A DNA stretch of 64,000 nucleotides from Calditrichota bacterium (GCA_013150955.1 JAADJD010000002.1:90425-154424), one strand, 5' to 3'. Counted from the stretch's first letter, positions 34,940-44,692 are shown. The notes: generated by a model from the letters alone, not told the origin. Made by a program: numbers and translations.

Positions 34940-37528
34940 TTAATCAGACGGCCGATGCGCCCAGCATGCCAGTCCCAATTCCACGGGATTGGCCTGGCTG
35001 GGATGATAAGGCAACACCCGAAAGGTGTAGTGAAAATTTCCGCTATTTCGGGGGACAATGGTGGCCTCATACAGATAACTCCCGTCGTCCAGGGTTTTCT
35101 TTCGGGACATGTCAATCAGCTCAAATTGACGGTGCTCCAGAGCCGTCGGTTCCCCGGCTGGCTCCAGAAATACCTGCACCTTCACATCGCCGGGCTGAAT
35201 GGCCTCCCCAAGACGAACAATGGCTTTTACCTTGAACGCTTCCTGATATTTTAACACTATCGGTTTTTCCGGGTGGGCGTCAACCGGTTCAATGGACACC
35301 TCTGCCCAGTGGGTTTCGATGCGTTCCCGCCAGGCGGCGAAGGTTTTCGCCAGTTTGAAATGATCGTCGCGAAATTGCCTGCCCAGATTCATGGCAGGAA
35401 TGTAAAGTTTGCGAACATACTCCTTCACCATCCGATGGGTATTAAAAATGGGCAGGATGGACATGATGGACTGTTTCATGATTTGAATCCACTGACGGGG
35501 CAGACCGGCCTCATCCCGCTCGTAATAAGCGGGGATGATGTCGTTTTCCAGGATGTCGTAGATGGCGGCGGCGTCCAGATCGTCCAGTTCTTCCAGATTT
35601 TGAAAATCCTCCTGATCCCCAAAGGCCCAGCCGTTCTTCCCGTTGTATCCTTCCACCCACCAGCCGTCCAGCACGGAAAAATTAATCCCGGCGTTCAATC
35701 CCACTTTCTGTCCGCTGGTGCCAGAGGCTTCCTGTGGCCGACGGGGATTGTTCAACCACACATCCGCACCCGATACCAGGTCTCTGGCCAGACTCATGTC
35801 GTATCCTTCCACAAAGAAAATTTTGCCCTGAAACCCTTCTTTCATGGAATATTCGTAAATGGTGCGAATCAGGGCTTTCCCACCTTCGTCCCGGGGATGT
35901 GCTTTACCGGCAAAGATGATTTGTACCGGCCGCTCCGGGTGATTTAAAATGCGCTTCAACCGTTCTGGATCGCGGAAAATTAACGTTCCCCGTTTGTAGG
36001 TGGCAAACCGACGGGCAAATCCAATGGTTAAGATCTCTGGCTTGAGCATCTCCTCCAGCCGCCGAATCAGCAACGTACCGATCCGATTGCGCTGGAATTG
36101 CGCCCGCAGGCGTTCCCGAACGTGCTGGAGCATTTTTTCTTTTAATTCCATCTTTGCCTGCCAGAGCGCCTCGTCAGGGATCTCCTGCACCGCACGCCAG
36201 AAGTCCGGATCGTCCAGACGCCAGCGCCACTCCTGACCCAGATGGTCATCAAACAATTCGCGAATTTTCCGCACCGTCCAGGTCATATTGTGCACCCCGT
36301 TGGTAATGTGGGTAATGGGGACTTCTTCCTCGGGAATGTCCTTCCACACATCGTGCCATAGTTGTCGCGATACTTTTCCGTGGAGCTCACTGACACCGTT
36401 GCGGAACCGGGATAACTTCAGAGACAGAATGGTGAGGTTAAAGATTTCGTAACCTTCGGGCTGGGCCTGCGATCCCAGCTCCATGAATTCGGAACGTTTG
36501 ATTCCCACCGATTGCCAGTATTTTTGAAAATACTTTTCCTTAATGGGTGCCGGGAAGGCATCGTTACCGGCCGGTACCGGCGTGTGCGTGGTAAATATGG
36601 TATTGGCGGCCACGGCCTCGAGCGCCTCATGGAATTTCAGTCCTTCGGATTTGACCAGATCCCGAATGCGCTCCAGGGAAAGAAAGACCGAGTGCCCTTC
36701 GTTCATGTGCCAGGCATCGGGATGAATGTTCAGGCGTTTTAGTGCCTTCACACCGCCCATTCCCAGCACAATCTCCTGCGAAATGCGCATTTCCTGATCC
36801 CCACCGTAAAGTCTGGCAGTGATCATCCGGTCTTCCGGTGTATTCTCTGGAATATTGGTATCCAGCAAGTAGGCCGCCACTCGCCCCACCTGAGCTTTCC
36901 AGATGCGCACCTTCACGATTCGCGGACCCACTTCTACCGAGATAATAATAGGCTTTCCCTTTTCGTCCAGCACCGGGTGGAGGGGAAGCTCTTCCGGTTG
37001 ATAGGGAACATACAGAGAAATCTGATTGCCGTGGGCGTCAATCTGCTGGGTGAAGTAGGTTTGATGATAGAACAGGCTGACCCCGACCAGCGGGATGCCC
37101 AGATCGGAAGCCGATTTTAAATGGTCACCAGCCAGTACCCCCAGGCCCCCGGCGTAAATGGGCAGCGACTCGTGAAAACCAAATTCTGCAGAAAAATACG
37201 CAATGATTTTATCCTGATATTCCGGGTGTGCATGGGAAAACCAGGTATCTTCATTTTTCATGTACTGGTCGTATTCCACCATCACCTTTTTGAATAACGC
37301 CAGGTATTGGGGATCGCGAGATTTTTCCTCCAGCAGGTGTTGCTGAACTTCCTGTAAAAATTTTACCGGATTATGATTCACCCGCTTCCAGAGCTCAGGA
37401 TCGATCTGCCGAAACAACTGGCGAGCTTCCGGATTCCAGGAAAAATATAAATTGTACGCCAGTTCTTTTAACCGCTGCAATTCTTCCGGTAAACGGGGAA
37501 TCACCTTGATACTGCCCACATAATCCAT
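34940..37528 (-). CDS. glgP: Alpha-glucan phosphorylase (GT35)
   Basis: It phosphorolyses alpha-1,4-glucans to glucose-1-phosphate. The N-terminal about 110 residues match DUF3417 (LPEELQRLKELAYNLYFSWN), typical of the actinobacterial/Thermotoga-type phosphorylases. YFSAEFGFHESLPIYAGGLG, HMNEGHSVF and ITHITNGVH follow. EASGTSGQKVGLNAGINFSV is the PLP-binding region with its Lys. The length is 862 residues. The start at 37528 is preceded, reading on the - strand, by AAGGAGTC; earlier in-frame codons are less likely. Its role fits glycogen or starch use with the amylase and sugar importer at 49871-55543, although those are 12 kb away. Confidence 0.93.
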   Translation of the reverse strand: MDYVGSIKVIPRLPEELQRLKELAYNLYFSWNPEARQLFRQIDPELWKRVNHNPVKFLQEVQQHLLEEKSRDPQYLALFKKVMVEYDQYMKNEDTWFSHAHPEYQDKIIAYFSAEFGFHESLPIYAGGLGVLAGDHLKSASDLGIPLVGVSLFYHQTYFTQQIDAHGNQISLYVPYQPEELPLHPVLDEKGKPIIISVEVGPRIVKVRIWKAQVGRVAAYLLDTNIPENTPEDRMITARLYGGDQEMRISQEIVLGMGGVKALKRLNIHPDAWHMNEGHSVFLSLERIRDLVKSEGLKFHEALEAVAANTIFTTHTPVPAGNDAFPAPIKEKYFQKYWQSVGIKRSEFMELGSQAQPEGYEIFNLTILSLKLSRFRNGVSELHGKVSRQLWHDVWKDIPEEEVPITHITNGVHNMTWTVRKIRELFDDHLGQEWRWRLDDPDFWRAVQEIPDEALWQAKMELKEKMLQHVRERLRAQFQRNRIGTLLIRRLEEMLKPEILTIGFARRFATYKRGTLIFRDPERLKRILNHPERPVQIIFAGKAHPRDEGGKALIRTIYEYSMKEGFQGKIFFVEGYDMSLARDLVSGADVWLNNPRRPQEASGTSGQKVGLNAGINFSVLDGWWVEGYNGKNGWAFGDQEDFQNLEELDDLDAAAIYDILENDIIPAYYERDEAGLPRQWIQIMKQSIMSILPIFNTHRMVKEYVRKLYIPAMNLGRQFRDDHFKLAKTFAAWRERIETHWAEVSIEPVDAHPEKPIVLKYQEAFKVKAIVRLGEAIQPGDVKVQVFLEPAGEPTALEHRQFELIDMSRKKTLDDGSYLYEATIVPRNSGNFHYTFRVLPYHPSQANPVELGLACWAHRPSD

Positions 37529-37663
37529 GGAAAGACTCCTTCTGTCTAATCCCACTTGATCGAATCGACGGAGCGTCAATAATACAAAAACATTCACCAT
37601 TTTACAAGCTCAAGCTTTAACAATCGCAAATCCGTAATAAACTCTTGAGTGAAATTTTGGTTT

Positions 37664-37877
37664 AAACCTAAATAATGCATTAAACCACGGATCACGCGAA
37701 TGAACTCGAATCATATCAACAAAATAGCGCATATATCCGGGAAAACAGTTTCATCCAGATCGAATCCAGTGCATTTTATGGTATTAATTCGTGTAATTCG
37801 CAGGCTCATACATAATCTGGGTTCAATTTGTGTGAATTCGTGTATTTCCCAGGCTATTGCATCATCCGGGATTATTT
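37664..37877 (+). repeat. Dispersed inverted-repeat element, copy 6 (subfamily A)
   Basis: It starts AAACCTAAATAATGCATTAA and has ACATAATCTGGGTT as right end near 37820; a second right-end fragment ending GCATCATCCGGGATT extends to 37877. It fills most of the 446-base gap upstream of the DUF4178 gene. The rest holds no gene. Confidence 0.83.
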
Positions 37878-37974
37878 TTCATGCCTTTGCCCGTTGTGCA
37901 GAATATTTTCGACCCGTCTTGCTTATCCCTGGTGGATGTCTTAATTTGGATTTAACCGAACGGATGGGGAGGCC

Positions 37975-38526
37975 ATGGCGCTGTTCGATTTTTTCAAGAA
38001 AAAGGACAAAAAGGAATTTGATCCCCTGCGGGATTTAACCCTGGAGAAGCTGCAGGTGGGTTACCTGGTGGATTACGACATGAAAACCTGGGAGGTCACC
38101 GCGCATCACCGGTACGATTTTGGGGAAGGGTATACCGCTGAAGAGTGGGAACTTACTGCCGGCCGGGAAAAAATCTATCTGGAAAAATCCGAGGACGACG
38201 ATGTGGAATGGACGGTATCCCGAAAGATTCCCCTGGGGGCCATTCAGGAAGACGTGCGCAGCTACATCATCGAACATGACGACCCACCGCACCAAATCAC
38301 CTACAAGGGCAAAACGTATTATCTGGATGAATCCGGCGCTGGCTATTTTTACGAGGATGGAAAGGAACCGCCCATTGGCTTTGTGTACTGGGATTTCATC
38401 GATGAAGAGGATGAACATTTCGTGACCATTGAGCAGTGGGGGGAAACCGAATTTGAAGCCGCTTTTGGGTATTACGTCGAACCGTATCAGTTTAGCAACA
38501 TTTTACCCCGATCCACAACGGAATAA
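37975..38526 (+). CDS. DUF4178 protein
   Basis: A 183-residue soluble acidic protein matching the DUF4178 pattern: LQVGYLVDYDMKTWEVTAHH near the start, EEWELTAGREKIYLEKSEDD, then YLDESGAGYFYED. The function of the domain is not known. GGGGAGG lies before the ATG. It is the first gene of a string with a lipoprotein, a DUF350 protein, a membrane aminopropyltransferase homologue and, after a repeat, a K+ channel; genes of these families recur together in other bacteria. Confidence 0.82.
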   Translation: MALFDFFKKKDKKEFDPLRDLTLEKLQVGYLVDYDMKTWEVTAHHRYDFGEGYTAEEWELTAGREKIYLEKSEDDDVEWTVSRKIPLGAIQEDVRSYIIEHDDPPHQITYKGKTYYLDESGAGYFYEDGKEPPIGFVYWDFIDEEDEHFVTIEQWGETEFEAAFGYYVEPYQFSNILPRSTTE

Positions 38527-38542
38527 AAAGAGGAATACGCCC

Positions 38543-39265
38543 ATGAACGTTCGCCGGGGATGGATTATTTTGATGGCAGCCCTTTTGCTGTCCTGTGCCG
38601 CCCGCTTTTCCCCTCTGGAACAACTGAAAGAACAGTACGCCCGGTATCCGGAGTTTACCATCATCCTGAACGACATGAAGGAAGAAGGCAATTTTTTTAA
38701 GGATTATTATCACCAGTACAAGGTTATATATGCAGAGCCTGTCGCTGAAAACCCGGACAGCCTGGTGTATTTCACCGAAATCACCGACTGGTACAAAGTA
38801 GACCGCAAGACGTACGAGAAATATTTCAACTTTCTGGGCATGGCGTTATTGAGCAAAACGCCGGATGGCCAGATTGTGGATGTGCAATTCCCACCGGGAT
38901 ATCAATATGTGGGGAATCCCCGTTACGGCACCTGGCGTACCGATGCCCACGGCAATAGCTTCTGGGAGTTTTACGGCAAGTACATGTTTCTAAGCCAGAT
39001 GTTTGGGATGTTCACCCGTCCCATTTACCAGAGCGATTGGGAAGATTATCGCCGATACACCCGTCAGGGGCGACCGTATTTTGGGCGGGGGAATGAGTAC
39101 GGCACCTTTGGTAAAATCACCAAAAAGACGCACCGTTCTTTCTTTGAGCGTCAGCAACTGAAGCAACAGTTGAAGAAGCAGCGATTTGCCGATAAGGTCA
39201 AACAGCGGGTGCGCCGCAGCAAAATGAGTGGACTGCGCAGCCGCAGCGGGGGCTTTGGCAAGTAA
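38543..39265 (+). CDS. Hypothetical lipoprotein
   Basis: The signal IILMAALLLSCAA has a lipobox (LLSC) for lipidation. The mature part of about 220 residues is Tyr-rich in the middle (GYQYVGNPRYGTWRTDAHGN, FWEFYGKYMFLSQMFGMF) and ends in a basic, low-complexity tail (KQRVRRSKMSGLRSRSGGFG). Similar lipoproteins (e.g. DUF4247-type) occur at this place in related clusters, but I cannot confirm the family. The ATG at 38543 has AGAGGA eight bases before it. The preceding gene ends 16 bases earlier. Confidence 0.72.
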   Translation: MNVRRGWIILMAALLLSCAARFSPLEQLKEQYARYPEFTIILNDMKEEGNFFKDYYHQYKVIYAEPVAENPDSLVYFTEITDWYKVDRKTYEKYFNFLGMALLSKTPDGQIVDVQFPPGYQYVGNPRYGTWRTDAHGNSFWEFYGKYMFLSQMFGMFTRPIYQSDWEDYRRYTRQGRPYFGRGNEYGTFGKITKKTHRSFFERQQLKQQLKKQRFADKVKQRVRRSKMSGLRSRSGGFGK

Positions 39266-39362
39266 ACGGGACGGTAGGCATCCATCGCTGTTCCCGGTAG
39301 TGGTATCCAACGACCCCATGTAAACCATAAATTGTGTGGATCATGTTTATCTGGAGGACGGA

Positions 39363-40208
39363 ATGACTCTGGATCAAGTCGTCACCGGAATTATTTATCT
39401 GGTTTCTGTGTTCATTTTGTTTGTGCTGGGTAAGTTGTTTTATGATCGAACCCATCCAGCCTTCCGGGTCAAGGAGGAGCTGGTGGAAAAGGACAACATG
39501 GCCCTGGCTGTGGATTTGATGGGATATTATCTGGGATTGGTGCTGGCGCTGGGGGGCATTCTGGAAGGCCCATCTGTGGGGCTGGTGGACGATTTACTGG
39601 ATATCTTCTTTTTTGGAACCATTTCCATCCTGTTGTTGAATGTCTCGGTATTTATCAATAACAAGATCATTCTGCCCAGATTCGATAATTACAAGGAAAT
39701 CATCCAGGATCAGAACGTGGGCACCGGTGTGGTGCAGGCGGGCAATCATATTGCCATAGGATTGATTATTTATGGAGCCATTTCCGGGCAGGGCGGTGAC
39801 CTGATCACCGCTACCGTCTTCTGGATACTGGGGCAGCTGGGGTTAATCGTTGCGGCAAAGGTGTACAACTTCATCACGCCGTTTGACATTCATGAAGCCA
39901 TTGAGCGGGACAACGTTGCCGTGGGAGTGGCGTTTGCCGGAGTGCTGGTCGCCCTGGGCAATATTGTCCGGCTGGGTACCATGGGCGATTTCTACTCCTG
40001 GCAATTCAATCTAACCGAATATGGAAAATATTACCTTTTCGGCATTGTGATGTTGCCCCTGGTACGGATGGCAACGGACAAATTGTTGCTCCCCGGGGCG
40101 CGTTTGACGGACGAAGTGGTGCACCAGGAACATCCCAACGTGGGTGCCGGCATTCTGGAGGCGTTTTCCTACATTGCGGCTTCGTTTTTGTTGGGGTGGA
40201 TTGTGTAA
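39363..40208 (+). CDS. DUF350 (YjfL-type) membrane protein
   Basis: A 281-residue protein with about eight hydrophobic helices arranged as two similar halves: MTLDQVVTGIIYLVSVFILF...DNMALAVDLMGYYLGLVLAL and EIIQDQNVGTGVVQAGNHIA...DNVAVGVAFAGVLVALGNI. The (D/N)xAxxV-AG-x(3,5)-G motif repeats are typical of DUF350. The family is of unknown function, and ion- or solute-related roles have been suggested. CTGGAGGA before 39363 decides the start over an in-frame codon at 39336. Its stop lies 13 bases before the next start. Confidence 0.87.
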   Translation: MTLDQVVTGIIYLVSVFILFVLGKLFYDRTHPAFRVKEELVEKDNMALAVDLMGYYLGLVLALGGILEGPSVGLVDDLLDIFFFGTISILLLNVSVFINNKIILPRFDNYKEIIQDQNVGTGVVQAGNHIAIGLIIYGAISGQGGDLITATVFWILGQLGLIVAAKVYNFITPFDIHEAIERDNVAVGVAFAGVLVALGNIVRLGTMGDFYSWQFNLTEYGKYYLFGIVMLPLVRMATDKLLLPGARLTDEVVHQEHPNVGAGILEAFSYIAASFLLGWIV

Positions 40209-40221
40209 TGATGAAGGCAAA

Positions 40222-41811
40222 ATGGAATCCAGGTTGTCCACCCAAGTAGAGGAACCATTCGACGAATTGAAAACCCGAAAGAACTTTATTTTAAAGGCCT
40301 GCATTTTTGCGACCGGATTGTCCGGCATTGTGGCAGAGTACGTCATGTCCACATTAGCCAGTTACCTGCTGGGCAATACGGTGCTGCAATGGACGCTGAT
40401 TGTGTCCTTCATGTTGTTTGCGATGGGCCTGGGCAGTCGATTCAGCCGCTTTATCCCTGACCGTTACCTGCTGGATGCATTTATCGTTACCGAATTTGTC
40501 CTCTCCATTCTGACCGCCGGTAGTGCATCCCTGACTTACCTCCTGTCGGCTTATGTGCAGGATATCTGGATCTTCATTTACTTCATTGCCATTACCATCG
40601 GGGTGCTGATCGGGTTTGAAATTCCCCTGGCCACCCGTTTGAATGATTTTTTTGAGGAACTGCGCATCAACATCAGCACGGTGATGGAAAAAGATTACTA
40701 CGGTGCCCTGCTGGGGGGATTGTTGTTCGCATTTGTGGCCTTGCCGCATCTGGGATTAACCTACACCCCGATTATTCTGGGCATGATCAATTTCCTGGTG
40801 GCTGCGGCGCTTTTCATGCAATTTCGTCAGCATCTGGTGCGCTTGCGGACTCTGACCGCCGGATTGGTGATGGTGCCGTTAATCATCGGGTTTGTTGCCA
40901 TTGCGGCACAACCGATTGTGCTCTACGGGGAACAGCGGAAGTACATGGACAAAATCATCTACCGGGAACAAACCCCCTATCAGCGAATTGTGATCACCCA
41001 GTGGAAGGACTATTTCTGGCTGTATCTGGATGGGAACGAACAGTTCAGCACGTATGATGAAGAGCGGTACCACGAGCCGCTGGTTCATCCGGCCATGCAG
41101 GCGGCCGTGGCCAGGGAGCGGGTGCTGGTTCTGGGAGGGGGAGATGGACTGGCCGTGCGGGAGGTGCTGAAATATCCCGAAGTGAACGAAATTGTCCTGG
41201 TGGATATCGATCCCGCCATCACCCGACTGGCGGCCACGCATCCGGTGCTCACCGCCATCAATCAGAATGCCCTGAATCACCCCAAAGTTACCGTCATTAA
41301 CCAGGACGCTTACGTGTACCTGAAAGAAAGCAAAAGCCTGTACGATGTGATCATCATCGATCTTCCGGATCCCAAGTCTGTTCAGCTGGCCCGACTGTAT
41401 TCGGTGGAATTTTACCGGTTGTGTCGGCGGCATTTGTCCAACGGGGGTACCCTGGTCACCCAGGCCACCAGCCCTTTCTTTGCCCGCAAGGCCTTCCTGT
41501 CCATTTTGAAGACCATCCGCGCAGCCGGATTTACCGCAGTGCCCTACCGCAATCACATTCCCACTCTGGGGGAATGGGGATGGGTTGTGGGCATCAATCG
41601 CCCGGACATGGATACCGCCGCCTTCAAACAATATTTGATGACCCGCCGTTTCGACACCGTTCCCACCCGGTTCCTCAATCAGGAAGCCATGCAACGCATG
41701 CTGCTCTTTGGTAAAAACGAACTGGATGGACTGGAAGAGGTGGACATTACCAATCAGATGGGACTGAAAGTTTACCAGTATTATTTGAAAGGCGACTGGG
41801 ATCTGTATTGA
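40222..41811 (+). CDS. Membrane protein with spermidine-synthase-like domain
   Basis: Residues about 20-230 contain about seven membrane helices (SGIVAEYVMSTLASYLLGN, VLQWTLIVSFMLFAMGLG and others). A C-terminal Rossmann methyltransferase-fold domain follows (about 250-529). The latter carries the aminopropyltransferase-type motifs EQFSTYDEERYHEPLVHPAM, VLVLGGGDGLAVRE and IIIDLPDP. The usual DxxDP motif is present as DLPDP. Whether it makes polyamines or modifies another acceptor is unknown; the fusion to membrane helices and DUF350 context argue against plain cytosolic spermidine synthesis. The stop TGA shares its last base with the start of a dispersed repeat. Confidence 0.85.
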   Translation: MESRLSTQVEEPFDELKTRKNFILKACIFATGLSGIVAEYVMSTLASYLLGNTVLQWTLIVSFMLFAMGLGSRFSRFIPDRYLLDAFIVTEFVLSILTAGSASLTYLLSAYVQDIWIFIYFIAITIGVLIGFEIPLATRLNDFFEELRINISTVMEKDYYGALLGGLLFAFVALPHLGLTYTPIILGMINFLVAAALFMQFRQHLVRLRTLTAGLVMVPLIIGFVAIAAQPIVLYGEQRKYMDKIIYREQTPYQRIVITQWKDYFWLYLDGNEQFSTYDEERYHEPLVHPAMQAAVARERVLVLGGGDGLAVREVLKYPEVNEIVLVDIDPAITRLAATHPVLTAINQNALNHPKVTVINQDAYVYLKESKSLYDVIIIDLPDPKSVQLARLYSVEFYRLCRRHLSNGGTLVTQATSPFFARKAFLSILKTIRAAGFTAVPYRNHIPTLGEWGWVVGINRPDMDTAAFKQYLMTRRFDTVPTRFLNQEAMQRMLLFGKNELDGLEEVDITNQMGLKVYQYYLKGDWDLY

Positions 41812-42058
41812 ACCCAAATAATGCAAGAAACCACGAATCACGCGAATGAGTTCGAATCATATCAACAAAATAACGAATGTATCCGGGAAAACGTTTTTAT
41901 CCAGATAGAATCAAGTGCATTTTAATTCGTTTCATTCGTGGTTCTCATGCATAATCTGGGATTATTTATGTTAATTCGTGTAATTCGTAGGCTATTGCAT
42001 AATCTGGGATTATTAGTGTTCATTCGTGCAATTCGTGATCTTCTGCATAACCTGGGTT
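41811..42058 (+). repeat. Dispersed inverted-repeat element, copy 7 (subfamily A)
   Basis: AACCCAAATAATGCAAGAAA begins on the last base of the preceding stop codon. Three successive right ends are seen: GCATAATCTGGGATTATT near 41949, again near 41997, and CATAACCTGGGTT at 42058. Right ends thus appear duplicated in tandem. Confidence 0.85.
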
Positions 42059-42385
42059 GAAACGCTGACGGGCTGAAAAAGCAAGTCGTTTATGTGACTG
42101 TGCATCCGTCTGACAGGACGTCCGAATTGGGAAACCATTTTCACCAGGAAATTTTTCCATTATATTTTGAAGCATCGTTTTGGGAACGGAGCAAAATCTG
42201 CGGGAATCGGGAACGTCTGGACATTGGGTGAGAAGGAAACGTAAGGGCAGAGGGGCGCGAATGCAGATCGTTCTGGTGCCGTTCAACAGTTCCCGGTAGT
42301 GAAACGGATTCCTTCTTTTTCAGGGTTGGGGCTCTGGCGTAGCTTTTGACCACGGTTCCGTAACGGTTATTGAATGTAACGGAAA
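42059..42385. other. Unassigned region upstream of the K+ channel gene
   Basis: No gene is supported in these 327 bases; short frames on both strands lack any recognisable pattern or ribosome site. It may contain the promoter of the channel gene, but no convincing -35/-10 pair was found. Confidence 0.5.
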
Positions 42386-43447
42386 ATGAAGCGCATGGGG
42401 CGTAGGATGTTCCGAACACTGGCCAAAATGATTTCGGATTTTGTGTATTTTGCGCGCCACGAAAACCTGGGGCGTCTGTTCCTTTTGATTCTGCTCCTGA
42501 TCGTGGTCAGCACCATTGGACTGTACCTGTTTGAACCCGACATTACCATCTTCAATGCCATCTGGTGGAGCATCGTGACTTTGACCACCGTGGGATACGG
42601 CGATATTACCCCCACCACCACGGGAGGGCGCATCATTGGCATTTTCATCATGTTTCTGGGAATTGGTTTGCTGGGGACATTCACCGCTACTGTGGCCAGT
42701 TTTTTTGTGGAGAAAAAAATGAAGGAAGAAAAAGGGATGAAATCGTTCGATTTTGAAGATCACGTTATCCTGTGTGGCTGGAATTTCCGCGCCCGAGAAA
42801 TTCTGGAAGAATTCCGCAACGATCCCCGAATGGCTACCAAACCGGTCATTTTAATTGCAAATATCGATTCCAAACCGGTGGATGACGACCGGTTGTATTT
42901 CATCCAGGGCGAGGTGACCGAAGATACCCTGACGCGAGCCAATTTATCCCACGCCAGTTCTGTGGTTATTCTGGGAGACGATACCCTGGACGAAACCTCG
43001 CGAGATGCCAAGGTGGTGCTTTCCGTTCTAACCGTGGAAAGCCTGAATCCCAACGTGTATACCGTGGTCGAATTATCCACCGAGGAAAATATTAAACATT
43101 GCCAGCGCGCCCATGCAGACGAGATCATCGTGGGGAGTGAGTTCAGTGCCCGATTGCTGGCCCGCGCAACCATGGATCATGGCATCAGCAAGGTCATCTC
43201 GGAATTGTTGAGTGCCCGTCTGGGGAACGATCTGTACAAAATTCCCGCAACAGAGGAGATGATTGGACAGGCCTTTCTGGAGGTCATGACCCGGTTAAAA
43301 CGGGAGAAAAACAGCATTGCGCTGGGAATCCATCACGCGGATGGTACTGTGGTTACCAATCCTCCCTCGGATCAGATAATTCAGGAGGGAGATGAAATCA
43401 TCGTCATCACGCTGAAACATGAATCCGGAGGTGCCTCCGGGGCATAA
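42386..43447 (+). CDS. Potassium channel with RCK (TrkA-N) domain
   Basis: Two membrane helices (LFLLILLLIVVSTIGLYLF and IIGIFIMFLGIGLLGTFTA) flank the pore loop with the selectivity filter TLTTVGYGD. The cytoplasmic part begins with an RCK Rossmann domain (HVILCGWNFRAREILEEF) and ends in a TrkA-C-like domain (LGIHHADGTVVTNPPSDQII). This is a tetramer-forming ligand-gated K+ channel plan, like MthK. The length is 353 residues; ATGs at 42395 and 42407 are alternative starts, as the upstream ribosome site is poor. It lies beyond a repeat from the DUF350-aminopropyltransferase pair, but K+ channels are common partners of that set. Confidence 0.9.
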   Translation: MKRMGRRMFRTLAKMISDFVYFARHENLGRLFLLILLLIVVSTIGLYLFEPDITIFNAIWWSIVTLTTVGYGDITPTTTGGRIIGIFIMFLGIGLLGTFTATVASFFVEKKMKEEKGMKSFDFEDHVILCGWNFRAREILEEFRNDPRMATKPVILIANIDSKPVDDDRLYFIQGEVTEDTLTRANLSHASSVVILGDDTLDETSRDAKVVLSVLTVESLNPNVYTVVELSTEENIKHCQRAHADEIIVGSEFSARLLARATMDHGISKVISELLSARLGNDLYKIPATEEMIGQAFLEVMTRLKREKNSIALGIHHADGTVVTNPPSDQIIQEGDEIIVITLKHESGGASGA

Positions 43448-43451
43448 TCGC

Positions 43452-44603
43452 ATGAACCAGGAACAGTCCACCAGAAAGCGAACCATTTTCATCATTGCCG
43501 GAGAGGCCTCCGGGGATCGTCACGCTGCCGACCTGGTGCAGGCGTTATTGACGCTTCAACCCGAATGGCGTTTTACCGGCATCGGTGGAGATCGGATGCA
43601 GCAGGCGGGAGTGGAACTGATATATCACCTGTCCCAGCTGGCATTTCTGGGCATTGCGGAAGTGATTCGTCATTTGCCCACCATTTTACGGGTGCAGAAG
43701 GGCGTCCGGCGGCGACTGGAAGCCGGGGTAGATGCGGTGATTCTGGTGGACTATCCTGGATTTAATCTGCACATTGCCCGAATGGCCCATGGGATGGGCA
43801 TTCCGGTGATCTACTACATCTGTCCGCAGCTCTGGGCCTGGGGACAAAAACGGGTTGAAAAGATCCGTAAATATGTGGATTTGCCGCTGGTAATCTTCAA
43901 GTTTGAAGAATCCTTTTTTGCCCGCTTTGGGATTCAGGCACACTGGGTGGGACATCCGCTGGTGGATCAGTTGACCCATCTGTTGCCTGAGGAAGCATTC
44001 CGAGAAAAATATGGTCTTGCACCAGATCAACGAATTATTGCCCTGCTACCAGGATCCCGTGAGATGGAGGTGCGGCAGTTGCTTCCGGTGATGATTGCTG
44101 CCGTCCAGGAGCTGGCACGAACCCACCGGATTGTCCCGATTGTTGGAAAACCGGAGCATCTGGAAATGGCGTTTTACCGACAGCTGGTACCGGATTCCAT
44201 TCGGATCATTGATCAGGATGTGCATGCTTTGATGAAACATGCCCACTTTGCGCTGGTTGCCAGTGGCACAGCCACTCTGGAGCTGGGGTATTTGCAAACG
44301 CCCATGGTGGTGATGTATCGGGTGGCGCCGCTCACCTATTATCTGGGACGGTTGTTAATCCAGCTGGATCATATCGCGCTGGCCAACATTGTTGCCGGGA
44401 AGCCTGTGGTACCGGAATTAATCCAACACCATTTAACGGTAGAACGAGTACAACAGTATGCCCGCAAGTATCTGGAAGATGAACGTTATTATATCGCGGT
44501 CAAATCCGGTCTGGCTTCCATTCCCGAGGTGCTGGGCCCCCCCGGTGCCAGTGAACGGGCCGCCCGCCGAATTGTTGACTTCTTAAATCGTTCGCTTACC
44601 TGA
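43452..44603 (+). CDS. lpxB: Lipid-A-disaccharide synthase
   Basis: LpxB forms the beta-1,6-linked disaccharide of lipid A (GT19). IIAGEASGDRHAADLV and FTGIGGDRMQQAG at the N-terminus, DYPGFNLHIARMA, YYICPQLWAWGQKRVEKI and LPGSREMEV are typical. SGTATLELGYLQTPMVVMYR is in the C-terminal half. The length from 43452 is 383 residues. An in-frame ATG at 43419 overlaps the channel gene; 43452 is preferred because it starts next to the conserved region. It supports a lipid A-bearing outer membrane. Confidence 0.95.
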   Translation: MNQEQSTRKRTIFIIAGEASGDRHAADLVQALLTLQPEWRFTGIGGDRMQQAGVELIYHLSQLAFLGIAEVIRHLPTILRVQKGVRRRLEAGVDAVILVDYPGFNLHIARMAHGMGIPVIYYICPQLWAWGQKRVEKIRKYVDLPLVIFKFEESFFARFGIQAHWVGHPLVDQLTHLLPEEAFREKYGLAPDQRIIALLPGSREMEVRQLLPVMIAAVQELARTHRIVPIVGKPEHLEMAFYRQLVPDSIRIIDQDVHALMKHAHFALVASGTATLELGYLQTPMVVMYRVAPLTYYLGRLLIQLDHIALANIVAGKPVVPELIQHHLTVERVQQYARKYLEDERYYIAVKSGLASIPEVLGPPGASERAARRIVDFLNRSLT

Positions 44604-44692
44604 ATAATACCCACACGCTAAAATTTTTTAATGTTTTTTCATTTTTCATTTTATTGCGTAATTTTCCTTCTGACACAAGGAAAGCAAGTTCA

